From an uncultured Pseudomonadota bacterium (GTDB taxonomy: Bacteria > Pseudomonadota > Gammaproteobacteria > Burkholderiales > Eutrophovitaceae): a stretch of DNA of 5,778 nucleotides. Location: the NCBI GenBank assembly GCA_937983055.1, contig CALJLA010000011.1, positions 1-5,778 of the forward strand. Direction: 5' to 3'. The notes beneath the pieces are model-generated. The model had not been told where the DNA came from. It made no database searches and saw only the letters and a list, made by a program, of their open reading frames with translations. The position numbers and the translations under genes were made by a program. This document shows positions 1 to 5,500 of this stretch, piece after piece. Position 1 is the first letter of the stretch, and each line of letters begins with the position of its first letter.

Positions 1-896
1 CCTTCCCCCTTCCAACGCGGAGTCCTTCGGGCGTCACTCGCCCAAACCCCTCCTTGTTTCCAAGCCAACTCCGGCAACATTCTTCCTGCGCGGCGCCAGG
101 CGTCGCGAACCCCTGATCGCCGGTCTGCACACCGGCGATGACGAGCCAGATCAACATGAGCAAGACGCCCAGTGTCGTTGAAGAGCGCCCCGGCGCCGAC
201 GCGCGCCAGAACCGCCCGCGCGGCGACGGCCGCCGTAAGCCCTGCGATGAGCTCGCCGGGCGCTTCTGCCGCGTACGGGTCGATCTCGGTGTGCTCGCCG
301 GCATCCACCCGCCGGCAGAAATCTTCGTAGGCCTGGGTGAAAGCGTCCGACCACGCCTGGCGGCTCATGCCGGCCCGCAGCGGCGGAAAACCGTTGGCGT
401 CGCCATTCAGCATGTCGAGCTTGTGCGCGAACTCGTGCACCACCACGTTCACGCCATCGCCCATCCAGGCGTACTCGACATCCGCCCAGGACAGGATCAC
501 CGGCCCCTGCAGCCAGGCCTGACCGGCGTAGGAAGCCTCGTCGGTTTCCACCAGCCCGTGCTCATTGTGAAAAGTGTGGCGCGGCACGAACTCTTCCGGG
601 TAGACGATGATCTCCACCCAGTTGTCGTAGCTGTCGATGCCGTGGTTCAGGATCAGGATGCAGGCCTGAATCGCAATACCCAGCCGCATCTCGTCGGTGA
701 GCTGCAGCCCGCCGGCCGCGGAGATCTGTTTTTCGTGCAGGAACAGCACGCACAAATCCCTCAACCGCGCGCGCTCCTCCGCGGTGAGCCGCGCCACGAA
801 ACCAAAGCGCGTCGAGACCCGGGACCACAGGCCCTCGTCCAGCGGATGGCTGCGCAGCAGGCGACGGCGGCGCCAGGCGCGGTAGGCCGCGAACAT
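1..896 (-). CDS. mtfA: MtfA-like M90 zinc metallopeptidase, abnormal C-terminus, open at left edge
   Basis: The minus-strand frame from the ATG at 896-894 runs without a stop to the window edge (298 codons). Residues 1 to about 217 read as an M90 peptidase of the MtfA (DgsA/Mlc anti-repressor) family. They include a basic N-terminus (MFAAYRAWRRRRLL), the conserved VYPEEFVPRHTF stretch, the zinc motif HEFAHKLDMLNG with H154, E155 and H158, and EIDPYAAEAPGE, whose E215 sits where the family's third zinc ligand is expected. In E. coli MtfA binds the glucose repressor Mlc and has peptidase activity in the cytoplasm; that role here is by family only. After about residue 217 the usual SEYFF-type C-terminal helix is missing in all three minus frames, and Ala/Arg-rich unrelated sequence follows. 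The frame already exceeds the usual 250-275 residues, so the gene is probably truncated, fused or rearranged. The start is four bases past the rmuC stop, with no clear Shine-Dalgarno, which suggests coupled translation. Confidence 0.8.
   Translation of the reverse strand, partial: MFAAYRAWRRRRLLRSHPLDEGLWSRVSTRFGFVARLTAEERARLRDLCVLFLHEKQISAAGGLQLTDEMRLGIAIQACILILNHGIDSYDNWVEIIVYPEEFVPRHTFHNEHGLVETDEASYAGQAWLQGPVILSWADVEYAWMGDGVNVVVHEFAHKLDMLNGDANGFPPLRAGMSRQAWSDAFTQAYEDFCRRVDAGEHTEIDPYAAEAPGELIAGLTAAVAARAVLARVGAGALFNDTGRLAHVDLARHRRCADRRSGVRDAWRRAGRMLPELAWKQGGVWASDARRTPRWKGE
116..139. repeat. Perfect hairpin, 9 bp stem
   Basis: ATCGCCGGT (116-124) and ACCGGCGAT (131-139) are perfect inverse complements around a 6-base loop. 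The hairpin lies in the part of the minus-strand frame that no longer resembles MtfA. There is no T-run on either side, so a classical terminator is unlikely. A palindromic intergenic repeat is possible. Confidence 0.6.
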
Positions 897-900
897 CGGC

Positions 901-2334
901 TCAGCCGGCGCTGCCGCCCGCCTCTTCTTCCGGCGGCTCGATCAGCTCCGACTCGATGCGGCGCAGATGCTCCGGCTGGTCCAGCTCGACGCGCTCGATC
1001 TGGTTGAAGCGGCGGGTGATCTTGTCGCTGCTGATGCGCACCTGCTCGGCGTCCTGGTGCGCCTGGCGGATATGGTCGGCCAGCTTGCGCATGCGCTCGT
1101 CGAAGCGCGAAAAATCCTTGCCGAGCTTGCCCAGCTCGTCCTTGATGATGTGCACCTGCTCGCGGGTGGCGACATCCTTCATCACCGCGCGCGCGGTGTT
1201 GAGCACCGCCATCAGCGTGGTCGGCGACACGATCCATACCCGGCGCTGCATCGCGTAGTCCACCACCTCGGCGTGGTAGGCGTGTATCTCGGCGAATACC
1301 GCCTCCGCCGGCACGAACATCACCGCCCCGTCGCTGGTCTCGCCGGCGATGATGTACTTCGACGCGATGTCGTCCACGTGCTTGCGGACGTCGGCGCGAA
1401 ACTGGCGTTGCGCCACCTGGCGCTCGCTGTCCGGCAGTTCCGGGTTGAACATGCGATGGTAGTTTTCCATCGGAAACTTCGAATCCACCGCCACCGTGCC
1501 GGTCGGCGGCGGCAGTTTCAGCACGCAGTCGGCGCGGTTGCCGTTTGACAGCGAGTACTGGAATTCGTACGCCGCCGGCGGCAGGATGTTGCGCACCAGG
1601 CCCTCCAGCTGGATCTCGCCAAAGGCGCCGCGCGAGCGCTTGTCGCCAAGCAGTTCCTGCAGGCTGACAACGTTGGTGGTGAGGCCGTCGATCTTGCGCT
1701 GCGCCTCGTCGATGGTGGCAAGGCGCTGCATGACGTTCACGAAGGTCTCGTTGGTCTTCTTGAAACCCTCTTCCAGCCGCTCGTTGACCTTGCCGGAGAT
1801 CTGCTCCAGCCGCGAGTCAGTTGTCTTGGTGAGCATTTCCACCGACGCGGCGAGTTGCGCAGCAGCGTGGCGCAGGGTGCTCTGGATCATTTCCTGTTCC
1901 GCGCGGTTCTGCTCGGCCAGCTTTTCGAGCACGCGGGTCACCACCTCGCTTCGAAGCTGGTCGTGCTTGCTCTGCATCTGCAGGCTCATCTCGGCAAGCT
2001 TCGAGGCGGTGTTCTCTCGGGTGGCGGACAGTTCCTCCACCTGCTTCACCTGCAGGGCGCCCACCGTGCTGCGCGTCTGTGTCAGCTCGCTGGTCAGCGT
2101 TGCGCGCAGCCGCTCCAGCGCATCGCCCTGCGATGCCGCCAGCCGGTCGCCCTGCGCATTCAGCGCGCCGCTCATCGCCTTGCGCACCCCCAGGTGCTGT
2201 TCCTCCCGCGCCTGAGACACCGTCTCCGGCAGCGAGCCGGTGCGCGAAAGCAGCATGACCACCAGCAGCAGCACACCGAATGCAACCACCAGCGTGGCCA
2301 CCGACAACACGAAAGGAAGGGTAAGTTCAGGCAT
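901..2334 (-). CDS. rmuC: DNA recombination protein RmuC
   Basis: This is a complete 477-residue RmuC, close to the usual family length of about 450-500. In E. coli, RmuC limits inversions and other rearrangements at short inverted repeats, and its core is predicted to have a nuclease-like fold. Residues about 6-29 form one hydrophobic N-terminal membrane anchor. Residues about 40-225 are polar and rich in Glu, Gln, Lys and Leu, as expected for the long coiled coil. The RmuC core follows: KRSRGAFGEIQLEGLV (232-247), VAVDSKFPMENY (281-292; the D-x-K pair resembles a PD-(D/E)xK nuclease motif) and MFVPAEAVFAEI (339-350), with RRVWIVSPTTLMAVL at 364-378. The tail is acidic (EPPEEEAGG). The stop TGA is four bases before the mtfA ATG, so the two probably form an operon. 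No Shine-Dalgarno is seen before the ATG at 2334; a -10-like TAGAAT lies only 7-12 bases upstream. Confidence 0.96.
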   Translation of the reverse strand: MPELTLPFVLSVATLVVAFGVLLLVVMLLSRTGSLPETVSQAREEQHLGVRKAMSGALNAQGDRLAASQGDALERLRATLTSELTQTRSTVGALQVKQVEELSATRENTASKLAEMSLQMQSKHDQLRSEVVTRVLEKLAEQNRAEQEMIQSTLRHAAAQLAASVEMLTKTTDSRLEQISGKVNERLEEGFKKTNETFVNVMQRLATIDEAQRKIDGLTTNVVSLQELLGDKRSRGAFGEIQLEGLVRNILPPAAYEFQYSLSNGNRADCVLKLPPPTGTVAVDSKFPMENYHRMFNPELPDSERQVAQRQFRADVRKHVDDIASKYIIAGETSDGAVMFVPAEAVFAEIHAYHAEVVDYAMQRRVWIVSPTTLMAVLNTARAVMKDVATREQVHIIKDELGKLGKDFSRFDERMRKLADHIRQAHQDAEQVRISSDKITRRFNQIERVELDQPEHLRRIESELIEPPEEEAGGSAG

Positions 2335-2340
2335 GCGGCA

Positions 2341-2346
2341 ATTCTA
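2341..2346 (-). promoter_or_regulatory. Candidate -10 box for a leaderless rmuC transcript
   Basis: Read on the minus strand this is TAGAAT, five of six matches to TATAAT. It ends seven bases before the rmuC ATG. A start site at the normal distance would fall on or next to the A of the ATG, giving a leaderless mRNA, which fits the missing ribosome binding site. No good -35 is visible, so the call is weak. Confidence 0.35.
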
Positions 2347-2430
2347 GCCGAAGGGGTGGCTCACCATGTGCGCCTGCGCTGTTGCCCGCACCCGACACGC
2401 GCCGGCGCGGACCGCTCGGTGCATCGGCAA

Positions 2431-2633
2431 ACGAAAGGACTAAATAACCGAAGAAAGCCGGGTGAACCACCAAATCACCAAGACACCAAGAACTGCAGAA
2501 GCTACACGCGAACCATGCAACACGCCGACCAGCCACCGCGGACCCGCACTTCCCTACTTTCTTGGTGCCCTTGGTGCTTTGGTGGTTCGCAGTTTTTCTG
2601 TATGTCTTTACTTAGTGCCTTCGTGCCTTCGTG
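2431..2633. repeat. Nested inverted-repeat element (CACCAAG / CACGAAG type)
   Basis: The inner arms 2464-2492 and 2559-2588 are inverse complements apart from about three differences and one extra base. They are built from CACCAAG-like units (CACCAAGACACCAAG on the left). The outer arms 2431-2447 and 2608-2624 pair at 14 of 17 positions. On the right is a perfect 8 bp tandem, TGCCTTCG twice (2616-2631). Both arm types resemble dispersed intergenic repeats I remember from many GC-rich genomes, often misannotated as short ORFs reading NHQDTKTP or FLGALGVLVV. Here too the short frames across it read like that and are not treated as genes. The element lies between typA and rmuC. As RNA it could fold into a long stem and reduce read-through, but that is inference. 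Confidence 0.75.
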
Positions 2634-2667
2634 TTCTGCTATTGGCCGTTAGCGCTTAGCCCCCACC

Positions 2668-2717
2668 TCAGGCTGCCTCCGCGGCCGATTCGCGCGATGC
2701 GCGCTTGCGCTCGTCTT
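2668..2717 (-). pseudogene. Diverged second copy of the typA 3' end
   Basis: These 50 bp match 2801-2850, the last codons and stop of typA, at a constant offset of 133 bp with 44 of 50 identical bases. Read on the minus strand in the equivalent frame, the copy ends DERKRASRESAAEAA-stop, while typA ends HERKRASRESAAEAA-stop. Five of the six base differences are silent third-position changes, and the sixth lies at the outer edge. This is a gene-tail fragment without a start. It most likely remains from recombination between two typA alleles, or from an old duplication. Confidence 0.85.
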
Positions 2718-2723
2718 AGCTCC

Positions 2724-2752
2724 GGCTCACGCGCCCTGCGGGCGCATGAGCC
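2724..2752. terminator. Strong hairpin downstream of typA, possible terminator
   Basis: The arms 2724-2736 (GGCTCACGCGCCC) and 2740-2752 (GGGCGCATGAGCC) pair at 12 of 13 positions around a 3-base loop. The hairpin lies 49 bases past the typA stop on the minus strand, between the true tail and its copy. There is no T-run after it on either strand, so it is not a textbook intrinsic terminator. It may stabilise the typA mRNA 3' end or be a palindromic repeat. Confidence 0.45.
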
Positions 2753-2800
2753 TGCACTGACACTTCGCGCGCAGCCGCCTTGCCCATGGCGGCGGCTGGG

Positions 2801-4630
2801 TCAGGCCGCTTCTGCGGCAGACTCGCGCGATGCGCGCTTGCGCTCGTGTTCCTTGAGCCAGCGCTTGCGGATGCGGATGCTCTTCGGGGTGATCTCGACC
2901 AGCTCGTCGTCGGCGATGAATTCCACCGCGCGCTCAAGCGTCAGCTCGATCGGCGGGGTGAGGTCGATGGCTTCGTCCTTGCCGGAGGCGCGGACGTTGG
3001 TGAGCTGCTTGGTCTTGACCGGGTTCACCACCAGGTCGTTCTCGCGCGAATGGATGCCGATCACCATGCCTTCGTACAACGCATCGCCCGGCGACACGAA
3101 CATGCGGCCGCGCTCCTGCAGCTTCCACAGCGCGTAGGCCACTGCCACGCCGTCGTCCTGGCTCACCAGCACGCCGTTGCGGCGCTCGGCGATCTCGCCC
3201 TTGACCGGGCCATAACCGTCGAAGATGTGGCTGGCTATGCCGGTGCCGCGGGTCAGCGTCAGGAACTCGCCCTGAAACCCGATCAGGCCGCGCGCCGGGA
3301 TGCGGTATTCCAGCCGGGTGCGGCCCTTGCCGTCGGGTTGCATGTCGAGCAGCTCGCCGCGGCGGCCGCCGAGTTCTTCCATCACCGCGCCCTGGCTGTC
3401 GTCCTCGACATCCACCGTCAGCACCTCGTAAGGCTCTTGGCGCTCGCCGTCCACGGTCTTGAACACCACCCGCGGCCGGCCCACCGCCAGCTCGTAGCCT
3501 TCGCGGCGCATGTTCTCCAGCAGGATGGTCAGGTGCAGCTCGCCGCGGCCGGACACTACGAAGGTATCGGAGTCGGCGGTGAACTCCACCCGCAGCGCCA
3601 CGTTGGACTGCAGTTCGCGCTCCAGCCGCTCGCGCAGCTGGCGGCTGGTGACGTACTTGCCCTCGCGGCCGGCCAGCGGCGAGGTGTTGACCATGAAGTT
3701 CATGGTCAGGGTCGGCTCGTCCACCTTGAGCAGCGGCAGACCTTCCGGCCTGACCGGGTCGCACACGGTGGCGCCGATGCCGATGTCTTCGATGCCATTG
3801 ATCAGCACGATGTCGCCGGCCTCGGCCTGGTCGACCACGGTGCGCTCCAGGCCGCGGAATTTCAGCACCTGGTTGACTTTCGCGGCCTTCGGCTCGGCAT
3901 CCGGTCCGTACATCACCGCCACCTGCTGCCCGGAGCGGATGCGCCCGCGGATTACCCGGCCCACGCCGATGCGGCCGACGAAGCTGGAGTAGTCCAGCGA
4001 GCAGATTTGCAACTGAAGCGCGCCCTCGGGATCGGCCTCGCGCACCGGCACATGGCGAAGAATGGCGTCGAACAGCGGACGCATGTCGGCGCCCTGCGCG
4101 CCGGACTCCAGCGTGGCCCAGCCCTGCAGCGCCGAGGCGTACACCACCGGAAAGTCGAGCTGCTCCTCGTTGGCGCCGAGCTTGTCGAACAGGTCGAAGG
4201 TCTGGTTCACCACCCAGTCCGGCCGCGCGCCCGGACGGTCCACCTTGTTCACCACCACGATCGGCTTCAGCCCCAGCGCCAGCGCCTTGCGGGTGACAAA
4301 GCGGGTCTGCGGCATCGGGCCGTCGACCGCGTCCACCAGCAGCAGCACGCTGTCCACCATCGACAGCACGCGTTCGACTTCGCCGCCGAAGTCGGCGTGG
4401 CCCGGCGTATCGACAATGTTGATGTGCGTGCCTTCGTACTGCACCGCGCAGTTCTTCGCCAGAATGGTGATGCCGCGTTCCTTCTCCAGGTCGTTGGAGT
4501 CCATGACCCGCTCGGTCACGTGCTGGTGGGCGGCAAAGGTGCCCGACTGTTGCAGCAGCTTGTCGACCAGGGTGGTCTTGCCGTGGTCGACGTGAGCCAC
4601 GATGGCGATGTTCCGGATGTCGCTACGCAT
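2801..4630 (-). CDS. typA: Ribosome-associated translational GTPase TypA/BipA
   Basis: This is a complete 609-residue TypA/BipA, the normal length. The protein is an EF-G-like cytoplasmic GTPase that binds ribosomes and supports ribosome assembly and growth under stress such as cold. The GTPase motifs are intact: G1 AHVDHGKT (12-19), G2 RGIT (52-55), G3 DTPGH (74-78), G4 NKVD (128-131) and G5 SAL (166-168). The beta-barrel domain follows (GRIGVGRVIRGRIRSGQQV), then EF-G-like domains, and then the BipA-typical region with RIPARGLIGFQGEFLT and TGIASHIFDGYGP. The C-terminus is basic then Ala-rich (KRASRESAAEAA). The ATG at 4630 gives the family-typical start MRSDIRNIAIVAHVDHGKT; the Shine-Dalgarno before it is weak (GAG about 8 bases upstream). 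It is transcribed divergently from the EAL remnant. Its last 50 bp are duplicated downstream at 2668-2717. Confidence 0.98.
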   Translation of the reverse strand: MRSDIRNIAIVAHVDHGKTTLVDKLLQQSGTFAAHQHVTERVMDSNDLEKERGITILAKNCAVQYEGTHINIVDTPGHADFGGEVERVLSMVDSVLLLVDAVDGPMPQTRFVTRKALALGLKPIVVVNKVDRPGARPDWVVNQTFDLFDKLGANEEQLDFPVVYASALQGWATLESGAQGADMRPLFDAILRHVPVREADPEGALQLQICSLDYSSFVGRIGVGRVIRGRIRSGQQVAVMYGPDAEPKAAKVNQVLKFRGLERTVVDQAEAGDIVLINGIEDIGIGATVCDPVRPEGLPLLKVDEPTLTMNFMVNTSPLAGREGKYVTSRQLRERLERELQSNVALRVEFTADSDTFVVSGRGELHLTILLENMRREGYELAVGRPRVVFKTVDGERQEPYEVLTVDVEDDSQGAVMEELGGRRGELLDMQPDGKGRTRLEYRIPARGLIGFQGEFLTLTRGTGIASHIFDGYGPVKGEIAERRNGVLVSQDDGVAVAYALWKLQERGRMFVSPGDALYEGMVIGIHSRENDLVVNPVKTKQLTNVRASGKDEAIDLTPPIELTLERAVEFIADDELVEITPKSIRIRKRWLKEHERKRASRESAAEAA

Positions 4631-4659
4631 AGGGTGCTCAGAAGTGGCGCAACTGCTGG

Positions 4660-4684
4660 CCGCGCCGGAAAAAACGAGGCGCGG
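4660..4684. other. Hairpin in the typA leader region
   Basis: CCGCGCC (4660-4666) and GGCGCGG (4678-4684) form a 7 bp stem around an 11-base loop that, on the minus strand, carries six T residues. It lies about 30-54 bases upstream of the typA start codon and may be in the 5' untranslated RNA. The typA promoter is not clear. A weak extended -10 (TGATAGACT on the minus strand, 4685-4693) lies next to it. Confidence 0.3.
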
Positions 4685-4712
4685 AGTCTATCACAGCCCC
4701 TGTTGCGGAACG

Positions 4713-4752
4713 TAGGGAATTTCCCTAATTCGGCGGCGAAGGGCCGTTCCCT
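4713..4752. promoter_or_regulatory. Two spaced AGGG-N5-CCCT palindromes, candidate operators
   Basis: TAGGGAATTTCCCTA (4713-4727) is a perfect palindrome around a central T. A second AGGG-N5-CCCT occurs at 4740-4752, exactly 26 bp further on, and each is followed by an A (TTCCCTA at 4721-4727 and 4747-4753). The second overlaps the first base of the TATAAT at 4752-4757. They lie in the divergent region between typA and the EAL remnant. The layout fits a repressor with two binding sites; the regulator is unknown. Confidence 0.45.
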
Positions 4753-4757
4753 ATAAT
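4729..4757 (+). promoter_or_regulatory. Candidate sigma-70 promoter of the EAL remnant
   Basis: TATAAT at 4752-4757 is a perfect -10 hexamer. The base run 17 bp upstream, TTCGGC at 4729-4734, is a poor -35 match, so an activator or upstream contact would be needed. A start near 4764 would give a leader of about 23 bases before the TTG at 4787. Confidence 0.5.
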
Positions 4758-4786
4758 CGGGTCGCTGTCGCTCAAGAATTCCCTGC

Positions 4787-5196
4787 TTGGACTACGCCCC
4801 CGAAGCCGAAGTACCGGCCCGTGCTGTCGATTCCGTGCTGTCCAGCCTGCGCACCGAAAGCGGGCGCGCAGGCGCCCTGCTGCACGGCCTGACGCTCGAC
4901 AGCCACTTTCAGCCGGTCTACTCCCTCGCCCACAGCCGCACCGTCGGGTTCGAGGCGCTGATGCGGCCCAGCGACGACCGCGGCCAGACGTTGGCGCCAC
5001 TGCAGGCGTTCAGCCGCATGCCGGGGCCCGCCGCGCGCTGGAACACCCGGGCCGGGTGCAGGTCGCCCGCCCCTACCTGTCGATCGCCGACGCCAACCAG
5101 TACGCCACCGTATCCATCGCGGTACTGATCGACGGCCAGATGCCTGTGCTTTGCGGCGACGTTGCCTGGCAGAATCGCGGAACGGTAATAGACTGA
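4787..5196 (+). pseudogene. EAL-domain (c-di-GMP phosphodiesterase-type) gene with internal deletion and frame change
   Basis: From the TTG at 4787 the frame gives the beginning of an EAL domain: HFQPVYSLAHSRTVGFEALMRP at about residues 40-61, with the signature EAL at 56-58, then APLQAF. After about 5020 the family resemblance ends, and this frame only reaches a spurious stop at 5126-5128. In another frame, from about 5032 to the TGA at 5194-5196, the sequence reads as a plausible protein end: RALEHPGRVQVARPYLSIAD, later SIAVLIDGQMPVLCGDVAW. I recall similar tails after EAL domains in betaproteobacterial proteins (a sensor-like C-terminal domain), but this link is inference. An EAL domain is about 240 residues and only about 45 remain, without the metal-binding and catalytic motifs, so no phosphodiesterase activity is expected. 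The start codon is uncertain (no clear Shine-Dalgarno; a GTG at 4835 is an alternative). Confidence 0.75.
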
Positions 5197-5259
5197 CTAA
5201 GTCGAGGCGCGAAGCAAAAAGTCAAGAGCAGGTGCCCGAGTTGCGTTCTGCGCGAGTGA

Positions 5260-5297
5260 CCGGCGACCCGAGACTCGAGTTCTGGGTTCGCTGCCGG
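5260..5297. repeat. Imperfect 38 bp palindrome
   Basis: CCGGC at 5260-5264 pairs with GCCGG at 5293-5297. Inside it ACCCGAGA and TTCTGGGT flank the self-complementary CTCGAG (5274-5279), with a few mismatches and extra bases. It begins 63 bases after the stop of the EAL remnant. It could be the old terminator hairpin of that gene, but no T-run follows on the plus strand. Confidence 0.4.
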
Positions 5298-5389
5298 CTT
5301 TATTCGCTTGTTCTTGGCGATCATGGTGGCTCCATCTAGACTTGGCTGGAATTCGGGACCTCTGCATCCTCTGCGTTGGCAGCGTCTCA

Positions 5390-5419
5390 TTGTCGCCGCA
5401 CGCAATGTACCCGTATAAC
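5390..5419 (+). promoter_or_regulatory. Candidate sigma-70 promoter of the panE-like gene
   Basis: TTGTCG (5390-5395, four of six matches to the -35 consensus) and TATAAC (5414-5419, five of six for the -10) are separated by 18 bp. Transcription would start near 5426, giving a leader of about 75 bases. Confidence 0.4.
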
Positions 5420-5500
5420 ACGCCTCCGTCGCCGCACTAGCGCACCGCGGCCGATGAAGGCATCATCCGCCGTTCGAAAAACGGAACACACGGGAGGCGC

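Larger units (their letters stand above)
5197..5500. other. Non-coding stretch between the EAL remnant and panE-like gene
   Basis: No convincing gene is seen on either strand in these 304 bases; the short frames present are of mixed composition and resemble nothing I know. The stretch holds an imperfect palindrome (5260-5297), a promoter-like pair (5390-5419), a small hairpin CCGTT/AACGG (5470-5474 and 5480-5484) and the ribosome binding site of the next gene. Confidence 0.6.

Noticed and set aside
138..1007. 289-codon open frame on the plus strand
   Set aside because: It lies antisense to mtfA and the end of rmuC. Its length results from high GC and the open minus-strand frame, and the protein resembles nothing, whereas the opposite strand carries clear family motifs.
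2464..2588. CRISPR-like short repeats (CACCAAG units)
   Set aside because: The units are close together, irregular and arranged as inverted arms, without uniform spacers or a cas gene.
2462..2659. Short plus-strand frame reading FLGALGALVV and similar
   Set aside because: It is translated from the inverted-repeat element. Such peptides recur wherever this repeat type occurs and are not real proteins.
2716..2787. 23-codon minus-strand frame after typA (MGKAAAREV...)
   Set aside because: There is no Shine-Dalgarno, it has a biased GC-rich composition, and it runs through the hairpin between the two typA tails. Nothing supports translation.
2780..4756. 658-codon open frame on the plus strand
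   Set aside because: It is the antisense shadow of typA, rich in His, Arg and Ala with no domain pattern. TypA on the other strand is complete and unmistakable.
5073..5405. 110-codon minus-strand frame opposite the EAL remnant end
   Set aside because: It has no recognisable motif or ribosome binding site, and it overlaps both the readable C-terminal remnant on the plus strand and the palindrome.
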